DNA of 64,000 nt from an uncultured Oscillospiraceae bacterium (lineage in GTDB: Bacteria; Bacillota; Clostridia; Oscillospirales; Ruminococcaceae): positions 230,119 to 294,118 of the forward strand of contig CAJUHS010000002.1 of assembly GCA_910586535.1 (NCBI GenBank). Reading direction: 5' to 3'. The position numbers were made by a program, and so were the translations under genes. Below the pieces are notes generated by a model. It saw nothing but the letters and a program-made list of their open reading frames with translations. It was not told the DNA's origin and searched no databases. Of this stretch, positions 34,524 through 42,984 are shown in pieces. Numbering within the stretch: position 1 is the stretch's first letter; each line of letters opens with the position of its first letter.

Positions 34524-34710
34524 CGCAGGAAACCTCCTTTCCGCAGAATGGCAGATCGAGGCTTGGAAATATCGTTCCGCGTTCAAGAGCGATATTTTCA
34601 GAGTACGGAGTCTCCCACTGCTGGAACGGCACATAGCACATTCCTATAGGCGTTTCTGCGGGAAAAGCGGTCATTTCACCGTTTTCCGATAATTTCATAT
34701 TGATATACAT
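34510..34710 (-). CDS. cotJA: Spore coat associated protein CotJA
   Basis: 66 residues. PIGMCYVPFQQWETPYS is the CotJA signature, followed by ALERGTIFPSLDLPF. CotJA acts with CotJB in the spore coat. AAAGGAG precedes the ATG. It starts the cotJ operon and shows that the organism, or its recent ancestor, sporulates. Confidence 0.93.
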   Translation of the reverse strand: MYINMKLSENGEMTAFPAETPIGMCYVPFQQWETPYSENIALERGTIFPSLDLPFCGKEVSCDERK

Positions 34711-34750
34711 AGTTTCTCCTTTCCGGTTAATAAAAAGCTTAACCTGTTTT

Positions 34751-34758
34751 ATAGTATG
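34751..34758 (-). promoter_or_regulatory. SigE-like -10 element before cotJA
   Basis: CATACTAT on the minus strand, about 40 bp before cotJA, fits the -10 of mother-cell SigE promoters, which control cotJ in Bacillus. The -35 is not clear. Confidence 0.3.
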
Positions 34759-34819
34759 AGTACATACTTGGTTTGGTTACAAAAACTGCCATAAAATAAT
34801 CTTACGCAACAATAACATT

Positions 34820-35278
34820 TCCTACCGATACGATATTGTCAGTATTTTCAAATGGCATACAGATGAAAAATTTGATTACGTGTGCTTGTCAGGTGAGGAT
34901 TTCGGCAGTTTTCAAAGTACAATTGAATTGCTTGAAAAGTTTGTTAAACCCAACGGCAAGCTGATTATTGGTACACGATATTCAAAGGTTAAAGTCCCGC
35001 CTAAAGAACTGATTGAATTTGAAGGGGAAACTATTACACTAACAGAAATAAATTGTATTATCCGTTCAAAAGATTATTACATTACCTCAATGGATGAGGA
35101 TACACAGGCAGACTGGGAACGTTACATTATGTGGAGTGCTAAACGACATCTGAACGATTTAAGACAAACTCCAGAAAGCCAGCCGTTACGCGAATGGTTC
35201 GATAAATGGTATGATATGTACTTTAATTATCGCAGACCTTATGAGGGATATGTAACAGTTGTGATTGAAAAATTGTAA
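34820..35278 (+). pseudogene. C-terminal half of a SAM-dependent methyltransferase
   Basis: An open frame without a plausible start enters from about 34820 (SYRYDIVSIFKWHTDEKFDY) and continues with LSGEDFGSFQSTIELLEKF, NGKLIIGTRYSKV, and a tail YFNYRRPYEGYVTVVIEKL. This is the second half of a class I methyltransferase; the SAM-binding DxGxGxG part is missing. It lies back to back with cotJA and shares its upstream gap, so the deletion edge is near 34760-34820. A terminator follows. Confidence 0.65.
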
Positions 35279-35284
35279 TTGATG

Positions 35285-35316
35285 AAAAACCGTCGGTTTT
35301 AAACTGACGGTTTTTA
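35285..35316 (+). terminator. Terminator after the methyltransferase relic
   Basis: AAAAACCGTC pairs with GACGGTTTTT around a GGTTT/AAAC inner stem. Confidence 0.8.
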
Positions 35317-35603
35317 TATGTTAATATGGTAAAGGCTTATAGACCGAGGTACAGACAGAGCTTGTCCCTTCAAAGCTGAATGTGGACAGGCTTATGCTTA
35401 ATTAGCAGCACGGTTTTATGTGTGGTTATGCCAAGCGTGTGAAATGTTTTTCGCGGGCAGTTCGGAATAATTGACCGCACCGATTAATACAAAGTGGATT
35501 CGGCTGATTACCCTGTTCTTTCGGATTTTTACGACCTTACAGAACGTAAATACAATACGAACTTATTCCGAAAAACCGCCTTATAGAATTTCATGCGAAA
35601 AAT

Positions 35604-35757
35604 AGACTTTTCCAGACGCAGTTTGCGGAAATGGTAGGCGTTTCGCAGAAAATCATAATCTTTATTAAAACAGGACCGGTTTAATCTCTCGGCGAAGGTT
35701 GCGCTGATAATCTGCATTGCTATTGACAAAAAATTTGAGTATCCGTTTTACTTTTGA
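35604..35757 (+). pseudogene. XRE-family regulator relic
   Basis: One plus-strand frame reads RLFQTQFAEMVGVSQKIII then FIKTGPV and stops; an adjacent frame continues as FNLSAKVALIICIAIDKKFE and YPFYF. Together they match a small helix-turn-helix protein (TQEELAEKVGVSRQTI, then YNPSLELALKIA) with one frameshift and several changes. The rest of 35317-35781 shows only short broken frames, such as DYPVLSDFYDLTERKYNTN. Confidence 0.55.
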
Positions 35758-35781
35758 CAGATAAAATTAACAAAAAGTTCA

Positions 35782-35810
35782 TTGACAAAAACATACCGCG
35801 GTGATATTAT
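35782..35810 (+). promoter_or_regulatory. Promoter of the ilvB-cimA T-box leader
   Basis: A perfect TTGACA at 35782-35787, a 17-bp spacer and TATTAT at 35805-35810. Transcription would start near 35817. Confidence 0.75.
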
Positions 35811-35816
35811 AATACC

Positions 35817-36100
35817 AATATGTGTAAAGGCTTTGATGAGGAGCAAAACGGTTTATGAAAAATTTCAGAGAGCTGCCGCATGGTGTAAGGCAGTATTTTT
35901 CCGCCGATAATATATCACCTCGGAGCTTTCCGCCGAACAGCCTCTAAGTAGGACGGAACGGTTTTCTCCCGTTACAGAGGAGCGTATTGTTTGATACGGC
36001 AAAGCGCGGAAAAACTTTTTTCCGAATGAGAGTGGTACCGTGGAAGTATTATATGCTTTCACCTCTTGATTTTATCTTGAGGTGAAAGCTTTTTTATTTT
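35817..36100 (+). promoter_or_regulatory. T-box riboswitch specific for tRNA-Ile
   Basis: T-box core GAGAGTGGTACCGTGG at 36028-36043. Stem I shows the GAGAG/ATGGTG distal motifs, and the specifier region reads ATATATCACC, giving the Ile codon AUC at 35914-35916 followed by A. The acceptor bulge is UGGU (36033-36036), whose last base pairs with an A discriminator as in tRNA-Ile. The terminator stem GCTTTCACCTC/GAGGTGAAAGC (36055-36089) is followed by TTTTTTATTTT. The downstream genes make isoleucine precursors, in agreement. Confidence 0.9.
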
Positions 36101-36119
36101 ATCTGAAAGGAAGATGATC

Positions 36120-37790
36120 ATGATTTTAAGCGGTTCTCAAATAATTCTTGAATGCCTTTTGGAACAAGACGTGGACACGGTTTTCGGCTACCCCGGAGGA
36201 GCGGTACTGAACATTTACGACGCTCTTTACGATTACAGCGATAAAATTACTCACATTTTAACCTCACACGAACAGGGTGCTTCTCACGCTGCAGACGGAT
36301 ATGCCCGCACAACAGGAAAAACAGGCGTTGTTATAGCAACGTCGGGTCCGGGCGCGACTAACCTTGTTACCGGTCTTGCAACCGCCTATATGGACAGCAT
36401 ACCTATTGTGGCTATTACAGGCAATGTCGCCACGTCCCTGCTTGGTCTGGACAGTTTTCAGGAAGTGGATATCACAGGAATAACCATGCCGGTAACAAAA
36501 CATAACTGTATAGTCAAGGACGTAACAAAGCTTGCAGACACGATAAGGGAGGCTTTCTTTATTGCAAACGACGGCAGAAAAGGTCCTGTGCTTATTGATA
36601 TTCCCAAGGATATTACCGCTACGAAATGCGAGTACGAACCTCAGAAGCCAAAGGAACACACCTATAACGTAAGCGAGGAGGAAATTACCGAAGCAGCGAA
36701 AATTATTAAAAAGTCGAAAAGACCTTTTATTTATGCGGGCGGCGGCGTGGTATCCTGCGACGCAGTATCTGAGCTTTCAAAGTTTGCGGAGCTTACAGAC
36801 GCTCCTGTTTCCCTGTCGCTTATGGGACAATGCGCTTTTGACAATACGAGTCCGCGTTACACGGGTATGATGGGTATGCACGGAACAAAAACTTCGTCTC
36901 TTGCGCTTACGGAATGCGACCTGCTTATTGTTCTGGGATCACGATTTTCCGACAGGGTTACCTGCAATGCAAAAAGCTTCCGTGCGGCGGCGGGAGCAAA
37001 AATACTCCATATTGACATAGATCCTGCGGAGATAAACAAAAATATTGAAGCGGACTATAAGGTCTGCGGTAATTTAAAGCTTGTGCTAAAAAAACTCAAT
37101 AAGCTTATAACCCCTGTCAGGCATACCGAATGGCTTGAAAAAATTTTCGCTTGGAAAAAAGCATACCCTCTTTGTCAGGCTTCTGAGGACGAAAACGACG
37201 TGCTCCCGCAGGAGATTTTGGAAATGCTTTACGATATTACAAACGGTGAGGCTATCATAAGCACCGAGGTAGGGCAGCACCAAATGTGGACTGCTGAATT
37301 TTATAATTTCCGCAAACCGCGCAGCTTTGCTTCTTCGGGAGGACTTGGTACTATGGGGTACGGTCTGGGAGCGGCAATAGGCTGCAAGGTGGGAAATCCT
37401 GAAAAAGTGGTCGTAAACTGCGCAGGAGACGGAAGCTTCTATATGAACATGAACGAACTTACGACTCTTGCGAAATACCAATTACCCGTTATTGAGCTTG
37501 TGTTCAACAATAGTGTGCTGGGTATGGTTCGTCAGTGGCAGAAACTTTTCTACAACAACCGGTTTTCTCAAACCACGCTTGAAAAGCCTACCGACTTTGA
37601 ACTTTTAGGAAAAGCAATCGGAATTAAAGCTATGACGATACGTACCAAAAAAGATATAAGACCCGTACTTGAAAATGCGGTCGCTCTCAATAAGCCTGTG
37701 CTGATAAACTGCATTATCGGCAAGGATATTAACGTTCTGCCAATGGTTCCCGCGGGAGCTTCGATCTCAGAGCCGATACTTAAAATATAA
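36120..37790 (+). CDS. ilvB: Acetolactate synthase large subunit
   Basis: About 556 residues. This thiamine-diphosphate enzyme makes acetolactate or acetohydroxybutyrate in branched-chain amino acid synthesis. The catalytic Glu is in SHEQGASHAADGYAR. The N-terminal PYR domain starts at GYPGGAVLNIYD, and the ThDP/Mg motif is NCAGDGSFYMNMNELTT. I chose the ATG at 36120, as AAAGGAAG is then at proper distance. The small regulatory subunit ilvN is not adjacent. It is first behind the Ile T-box, with cimA 16 bp downstream. Confidence 0.95.
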   Translation: MILSGSQIILECLLEQDVDTVFGYPGGAVLNIYDALYDYSDKITHILTSHEQGASHAADGYARTTGKTGVVIATSGPGATNLVTGLATAYMDSIPIVAITGNVATSLLGLDSFQEVDITGITMPVTKHNCIVKDVTKLADTIREAFFIANDGRKGPVLIDIPKDITATKCEYEPQKPKEHTYNVSEEEITEAAKIIKKSKRPFIYAGGGVVSCDAVSELSKFAELTDAPVSLSLMGQCAFDNTSPRYTGMMGMHGTKTSSLALTECDLLIVLGSRFSDRVTCNAKSFRAAAGAKILHIDIDPAEINKNIEADYKVCGNLKLVLKKLNKLITPVRHTEWLEKIFAWKKAYPLCQASEDENDVLPQEILEMLYDITNGEAIISTEVGQHQMWTAEFYNFRKPRSFASSGGLGTMGYGLGAAIGCKVGNPEKVVVNCAGDGSFYMNMNELTTLAKYQLPVIELVFNNSVLGMVRQWQKLFYNNRFSQTTLEKPTDFELLGKAIGIKAMTIRTKKDIRPVLENAVALNKPVLINCIIGKDINVLPMVPAGASISEPILKI

Positions 37791-37806
37791 TGAAAGGATG
37801 CTGACT

Positions 37807-39384
37807 ATGAAAAGTGTTCAGATATTTGATTCAACCCTCAGGGACGGTGCACAGGGCGAAAATGTAAATTTTTCCGTCGAGGACAAATTAAACGTAATGA
37901 AGGCTCTGGACGATTTCGGTATAGATTTCATTGAGGCTGGAAATCCTGCCTCCAACCCCAAGGACCTGGAATTTTTTAAACGGGCGGAGCAATGTCCCCC
38001 AAAACACGCAAAACTTGTGGCATTCGGTTCTACAAGGCGCAAAAATATTTCCTGTGAAGAAGACTCAAATCTTTGCACCCTTGCGGAAACGAGCGCGGAA
38101 TATGTTTCGGTATTCGGGAAAAGCTGGGATATGCACGCAGCTGAAATTATAAACACCACTCTTGAGGAAAATCTCAGCATGATATCCGACACTGTAAAGT
38201 TTCTTACCGAAAAGGGTAAAAAGGTTTTTTTCGACGCCGAGCATTTTTTTGACGGATACAAAACCAATCCGGAATACGCGCTGAAAACTCTTAAAGCTGC
38301 CGAGGAATCGGGCGCGATTACAGCCGTGCTCTGCGATACGAATGGAGGCTGCTTTCCGGACGAGATAACCGAAATAACCCAAAAAGCCGTTGAAGCGGTA
38401 AATATCCCGATCGGCATACATTGCCACAACGATACCGACTGCGCCGTTGCAAATTCTATCGCCGCTGTAAAGGCAGGAGCTTCACAGGTTCAGGGTACGG
38501 TTACAGGCATAGGAGAACGCTGCGGAAATACAAATCTGTCCTGTGTAATTGCAAACTTGCAGCTAAAGCTTGGTATACAATGCGTTCCGAAAGAAAATGA
38601 AGCAAAACTTACACGTCTCGCACGGTACATTGCCGAAGTATGCAACATGAAGCTTACAGGGTCAATGCCGTACGTTGGAAAAAGCGCGTTTGCTCACAAG
38701 GGCGGAATGCACGCGGACGGAGTGAGAAAAAATTCCCGCAGTTTCGAGCACATTTCTCCCGAAGCTGTGGGAAACAAACGTAATATCCTGCTTTCCGAGG
38801 TAGCGGGACGTTCAGCGATACTTCATCGCATAAACGAGATAGACTCTACTCTAACAAAAGACAGTCCAGAAACCAAAGCCATAATAGACCTGCTCAAGGA
38901 TATGGAATTCAAAGGATACCAATATGAAGCGGCTGATGCTTCCTTTGAGCTGCTGGTGAAAAAATATCTTGGCAGAATAGAGAATTTTTTTGAGATAAGT
39001 TACTTTAAGATTATCGGTGAAAAAGCGGGAGAACTGCAAAATCCCTCGTCGGCCATTGTAAAGGTTGCAGTAAACGGAAAAACCGAAATTGCCGCAGACG
39101 AGGGGGACGGTCCTGTAAACGCAATAGACAAGGCTCTCAGACAGGCGCTGACGGTGTTTTATCCCTCGGTCGCAGATGTTCACCTAACAGACTACAAGGT
39201 TCGCGTTATCGACGGAAGCGCTGCCACGGCGGCTAATGTAAGAGTCCTTATCGAAAGCACCGACGGAAAAGACATCTGGAATACTGTTGGAGCTTCAACA
39301 GACGTTATAAACGCATCCGTCACCGCGCTTATAGACAGTATCGAATACAAGCTTATGAAGGATAATTCTCATAAAAATTCTTAA
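37807..39384 (+). CDS. cimA: Citramalate synthase
   Basis: About 525 residues, CimA/LeuA-like. It condenses pyruvate and acetyl-CoA to (R)-citramalate, giving 2-oxobutyrate for isoleucine without threonine deaminase. Visible are FDSTLRDGAQGENVNFS, the metal-binding HCHNDTDCAVANSI, GTVTGIGERCGN and the C-terminal allosteric LeuA-dimer domain. The length and DSTLRDG context fit the long CimA type rather than LeuA or homocitrate synthase. The ATG at 37807 follows GAAAGGATG. Its tail overlaps the convergent LysR gene by 32 bp. Confidence 0.93.
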   Translation: MKSVQIFDSTLRDGAQGENVNFSVEDKLNVMKALDDFGIDFIEAGNPASNPKDLEFFKRAEQCPPKHAKLVAFGSTRRKNISCEEDSNLCTLAETSAEYVSVFGKSWDMHAAEIINTTLEENLSMISDTVKFLTEKGKKVFFDAEHFFDGYKTNPEYALKTLKAAEESGAITAVLCDTNGGCFPDEITEITQKAVEAVNIPIGIHCHNDTDCAVANSIAAVKAGASQVQGTVTGIGERCGNTNLSCVIANLQLKLGIQCVPKENEAKLTRLARYIAEVCNMKLTGSMPYVGKSAFAHKGGMHADGVRKNSRSFEHISPEAVGNKRNILLSEVAGRSAILHRINEIDSTLTKDSPETKAIIDLLKDMEFKGYQYEAADASFELLVKKYLGRIENFFEISYFKIIGEKAGELQNPSSAIVKVAVNGKTEIAADEGDGPVNAIDKALRQALTVFYPSVADVHLTDYKVRVIDGSAATAANVRVLIESTDGKDIWNTVGASTDVINASVTALIDSIEYKLMKDNSHKNS

Positions 39385-40258
39385 AACGCTCCATAGCGGA
39401 GGTAAGCTTTGCATTTTTCATATAAGCAAAGCCTACCTCCCTTTTGTTTATAGGAACCGATAACGGTATTTCAATAAGGCTTCCGTCGGACAGCTCCTGC
39501 TCCACAAATTGTTTTATCACGCAGGCAACGCCTATTCCCGTTTTAACAAATTCAATCAGCATATCCATTCCGCTGACTTCCAGGATATGCTCGGGGACTA
39601 TATTATTTTCCTTGAAATACCGGTCCACGTGCATACGGGAAACGTTTGCTCCGTCCAGAAGCATAATATTTGCTTCTTCAAAAACAGTTGAATCGCCGCG
39701 TATATGCAGGTTTTCTATATACCGTTTTGTAGAGACAAACACGTCCTCGATACCGCCGAGGGAATAAAAGCTTATGTCTGAAAGATTTTCGGGCTTTACC
39801 GTAAGAGCAACGTCGATCCTTCCGTCGGCAAGAAGCCTGATAAGCTTTGACGAGGACTGACATTCAACCGTAATTTTGACGTGAGGATTGTCGGCAATAA
39901 ATTTTTTCAGATACGGCAGAAGCATATGCTTACACAGTACTGCGCTTGCTCCCAGGCGGAGCCTGCCTATGCCAAGCTCGTTTATACGACGGAGCTTGTC
40001 CTCGCCGTCCTTGATTATATCAAAAGCAATTTTAAGCTGCTCGTACAAAAGCTTGCCCTCGTCGGTAAGAGTAACTCCCCTGTGATTGCGGACAAAAAGC
40101 TGCGTACCGAGACTTTCTTCCATTTTTGTTATAGCCTTGCTTATAGCGGGCTGACTTATGTAATTCATTTCCGCAGCTCTTGAAATGCTCTCGCACTCCG
40201 CAACGGCGCAAAACAAACGGTAACGGTTAAGGTTGCTTTCCGATATCATTTTTATCAC
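39353..40258 (-). CDS. LysR-family transcriptional regulator
   Basis: 301 residues. The N-terminal winged HTH is RLFCAVAECESISRAAEMN, then YISQPAISKAITKMEESLG and LFVRNHRGVTLTDEGKLL. The periplasmic-binding-like effector domain spans about 90-295. The GTG at 40258 overlaps the stop of the upstream gene as GTGA; an ATG at 40249 is possible. The 3' end is convergent with and overlaps cimA, so the two could affect each other by antisense. The target is not visible. Confidence 0.92.
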   Translation of the reverse strand: MIKMISESNLNRYRLFCAVAECESISRAAEMNYISQPAISKAITKMEESLGTQLFVRNHRGVTLTDEGKLLYEQLKIAFDIIKDGEDKLRRINELGIGRLRLGASAVLCKHMLLPYLKKFIADNPHVKITVECQSSSKLIRLLADGRIDVALTVKPENLSDISFYSLGGIEDVFVSTKRYIENLHIRGDSTVFEEANIMLLDGANVSRMHVDRYFKENNIVPEHILEVSGMDMLIEFVKTGIGVACVIKQFVEQELSDGSLIEIPLSVPINKREVGFAYMKNAKLTSAMERFKNFYENYPS

Positions 40259-40719
40259 TTTCCTTTTCTCTTAACGAACTTTTCCTCTGCGTAGTCATAT
40301 GCCTCGCGGATAAGCGGTTTTAATCTTTCAAAGGTTTCCTCGGAGGGATTCAGCGCGCATATCCAGTTCATCCAGCCGTATACGGGGTGGGGCAGAATTT
40401 TATCGGTTTCAGCAAAATCATAAGCCATATTTACCACTCCGCCTTTCGGAGGACGTTTTGGCGTAACTCCGAACATTTCCGTAAATGTATTTTTTCGCAC
40501 TCCCAGATTTACACGGAATACGCCCTCTCTGTCAAGCTTTGAAGATTTGTCGTTTTCGCCGTCCTTTTCCTTGACGGTCAGGACGTAAACTCCTCTTTTA
40601 AGCGTTCCGCCGGGATTATAGAAAATTCCTTTTTCTCCCCAGCTCCTGACAAGAACCGTTCCGTCCAAATTATTAAGGCAGTACTCAATAATGTATTCTG
40701 ACGCTATAATTACAATCAC
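40255..40719 (-). CDS. DUF6194 family protein
   Basis: About 154 residues. Family features are IIEYCLNNLDG, LDREGVFRVNLGVRKNTF, LPHPVYGWMNWICALNPSEETF and a basic tail. DUF6194 relatives often sit beside regulators and antibiotic-related genes, with no proven function. The start is uncertain: the GTG at 40719 lies within the AGGTG that should act as ribosome binding site, so initiation may be a few codons later. It overlaps the LysR gene by 4 bp, so the two are coupled. Confidence 0.75.
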   Translation of the reverse strand: MIVIIASEYIIEYCLNNLDGTVLVRSWGEKGIFYNPGGTLKRGVYVLTVKEKDGENDKSSKLDREGVFRVNLGVRKNTFTEMFGVTPKRPPKGGVVNMAYDFAETDKILPHPVYGWMNWICALNPSEETFERLKPLIREAYDYAEEKFVKRKGK

Positions 40720-40737
40720 CTCATTTAATAATCATAA

Positions 40738-40812
40738 GCGGTTTACTGTTAGTGGTATACTTTTCGTTCAGTTTTCTAAGATAACGTCTGTAACCGCTAT
40801 ACAGCAAACCGC
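40738..40812. repeat. Long imperfect inverted repeat between PBP and DUF6194 genes
   Basis: Arms at 40738-40760 and 40790-40812 share GCGGTTT, CTGT, GGT and TAC in order, with small bulges. The position right after the PBP stop suggests a transcript-end or attenuating structure, but no U-run follows. Confidence 0.4.
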
Positions 40813-40821
40813 CGCAGAAAA

Positions 40822-42423
40822 CTACTTCCGCTCGGACTTTTCATGATCCGTTACCTCGTCGGCTATCTGTCTGAAAATCGGTCCGCAGGTAATATTTCCC
40901 GACACTCCGCCCTCGGACATAATTGTTACTGCGTAACGTGGATTATAGGACGGAAAGTATCCTGTAAACCAGCAGTTAAGAACCTCGTTTCCGTTCTCGT
41001 CAAAGTGTCCCGTCTGTGCAGTAGAAGTCTTTCCCGCAGCAATGGTCTTTTCAGGGTTGGACATGGAGTTGTCCGCGCGAACAGTGTAGTACATAAACCT
41101 TTTCAGCAGCTTTACCGTTTCGTATGACAGCACACGCTTTCCCGCAGTTATTTCGCTGTACTCCACCGTACCGTCGTCTGCGCGTATACCTTTTATCAGA
41201 GACGGCTGATTCATTACGCCGCCGTTTGCTATAGCGGCAGTCATTCGGCATATCTGAACAGGCGTTGCGGTAAGCTTGCCCTGCCCGAAGGACATATTAG
41301 CTCTCTCGGCGGCTACCTCGATATCCCGTACGGTCTGAAGCGTTCCCGAGGCAGAAACAATGTCACCGCATATAGGTATTTCCTCGCCGAAGCCAAGAGT
41401 TTTCGCAGTTTCTATATAGTCCTCCTTGTCAAGATATTCGCTGAGCGCAATAAAATACGTATTACAGGACTTTACCATAGCGGTCTCCATATCTATTTCA
41501 CCGTGACCGCCCCACTTGTGACAGTTGAATATCTGTCCGTTTACGTCGACAGAACCGGTGCAGATATAGCTGTATTCGGGACTTATACCCTGCTCCAGAG
41601 CGGCGGCGGCAGTAACAAGCTTGAAAATAGATCCAACGCTGTATGCCGACATTGCGCGGTTTACAAAAGGCGAATCCGGATCGCCGATAGACGCGGCAAT
41701 GTTTGAAGTATCAAAGTCAGGACGACTCACGGAAGCTTTTATCTCGCCTGTATTAACGTCCATAACAACTATCGCTCCAATGGAAAGTTCGTTTTTGTCA
41801 GCGGCATTTTCGCATATCTGCTGTATATCCTTGTCAAGTGTAGTTACAACACCGCATTGAAGCTCCCCCGCATGGTTTATACTGCTGCCAAGACCGTTTA
41901 GAACCTCTCCCACAGCGTCAATATGAAGCGTAACCAAATTATCGGCGCAGTTGCTCCGCAAAAAACTATCATAAGCTTTTTCTATCCCGCAAACGCCAAC
42001 GCCGTCGGAGGTGTACCCGATAATATGAGGCGCAAGCTGACTGCTGTCGGTACGTACAGCAGATCGGAAAATTATATTTTCCCCATCAAACTCCGCCGCC
42101 TTTTCGTCCACACGGCACAAAAACGGAAGATTTCTTTCTATCCCGTCATAATAGCGCTCCATATCAAGCAAATAGGGCTGTATCCTTATTGAACTAATAT
42201 GATTGGGAATTATTACGGCTTCATATTTGTGTGTACAGTTTACCAGCGGCTCAAGGTCACAGTCATAAATTCCCGCGTACTCCCCTGCCGACTTCAGGGT
42301 ATAGGTACCCCTCTGAGCTGAAACAGCCGCTATTTCGCTGTCTCCTATAAGTACAGCAAGCCTTGCTGTAAGTATTGCAGCTGTAACTGCGAAAATTATC
42401 GTTACAAATATTTTACGGTTCAA
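40822..42423 (-). CDS. Class B penicillin-binding protein (transpeptidase)
   Basis: About 533 residues. A short cytosolic end and one membrane span (KIFVTIIFAVTAAILTARL) lead into a dimerisation region and a transpeptidase domain that cross-links peptidoglycan. Active-site motifs are the Ser in SIFK, SCN in VKSCNTYF, and KTS in GKTSTAQTG, where most PBPs have KTG. The region HIIGYTSDGVGVCGIEKAYD matches PbpA/SpoVD-like enzymes. I chose the TTG at 42423, with GAGGTG six bases upstream; the longer frame lacks a ribosome binding site and runs through a hairpin. Possibly a sporulation or elongation PBP. Confidence 0.88.
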   Translation of the reverse strand: MNRKIFVTIIFAVTAAILTARLAVLIGDSEIAAVSAQRGTYTLKSAGEYAGIYDCDLEPLVNCTHKYEAVIIPNHISSIRIQPYLLDMERYYDGIERNLPFLCRVDEKAAEFDGENIIFRSAVRTDSSQLAPHIIGYTSDGVGVCGIEKAYDSFLRSNCADNLVTLHIDAVGEVLNGLGSSINHAGELQCGVVTTLDKDIQQICENAADKNELSIGAIVVMDVNTGEIKASVSRPDFDTSNIAASIGDPDSPFVNRAMSAYSVGSIFKLVTAAAALEQGISPEYSYICTGSVDVNGQIFNCHKWGGHGEIDMETAMVKSCNTYFIALSEYLDKEDYIETAKTLGFGEEIPICGDIVSASGTLQTVRDIEVAAERANMSFGQGKLTATPVQICRMTAAIANGGVMNQPSLIKGIRADDGTVEYSEITAGKRVLSYETVKLLKRFMYYTVRADNSMSNPEKTIAAGKTSTAQTGHFDENGNEVLNCWFTGYFPSYNPRYAVTIMSEGGVSGNITCGPIFRQIADEVTDHEKSERK

Positions 42424-42429
42424 ATAAAA

Positions 42430-42464
42430 CACCTCGCGAATAGTATTGGCACATTCGCGGGGTG
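42430..42464 (-). promoter_or_regulatory. Hairpin that contains the ribosome binding site of the PBP gene
   Basis: On the minus strand CACCCCGCGAAT pairs with ATTCGCGAGGTG (one mismatch), and the GAGGTG is the PBP ribosome binding site. TTTTATTT follows, so it could also work as terminator of the upstream gene. The two roles may be combined. Confidence 0.5.
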
Positions 42465-42478
42465 ATATTCTCCAAAAT

Positions 42479-42982
42479 TTATTCTGCGTAATAGCAGTAA
42501 TCCATGATAATATTGCCCTTTTCGTCTGGAGTTGTATAACGAGGGCACAGGCAGTTTTCAAAAGACCAAACGCCTCCGTCGCTGTCTTTCCACAGATTTA
42601 TTCCAAGCTCATGCAATTCGGCCGCGCAGCCGCTTGTGTCGTGTACTTCGTCCTCCTTACCGTATATCCAGCAAGTCCCCAAGCCAATTGCGGGAAAGTC
42701 GACAAACTCAAATCCCTCCGGAACTGCCGTATCCGCAGGTGTGAACATACCTATCCAATACTCGAAAGGCTTGTCGGGACAGCGGCGTTCAACGCCTACA
42801 TAGCCGCCTCCGTTTTCCCATATTTTGAGGATTTGCTCCGTACCGCCCATTGCGCTTTCGATTTGGTCAAACCAGCCGTTTGCGAACCATTCGCCCCACC
42901 AGCCTCCGAAATCGGGGTATTTCTTTCCGATAAAACGCATTGCGGGGACTTCTTCTCTAAACGTTTTGATAATTTCAGCCAT
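42479..42982 (-). CDS. GyrI-like effector-binding domain protein
   Basis: 167 residues that match the stand-alone AraC-effector/GyrI-like domain: MRFIGKKYPDFGGWWGEWFANGWF, then the paired beta sheet VGVERRCPDKPFEYWIGMF and FVDFPAIGLGTCWIYG. Such domains bind small hydrophobic ligands. It ends one base before the AraC gene on its upstream side and is surely co-transcribed with it. Confidence 0.78.
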   Translation of the reverse strand: MAEIIKTFREEVPAMRFIGKKYPDFGGWWGEWFANGWFDQIESAMGGTEQILKIWENGGGYVGVERRCPDKPFEYWIGMFTPADTAVPEGFEFVDFPAIGLGTCWIYGKEDEVHDTSGCAAELHELGINLWKDSDGGVWSFENCLCPRYTTPDEKGNIIMDYCYYAE

Positions 42983-42984
42983 TT

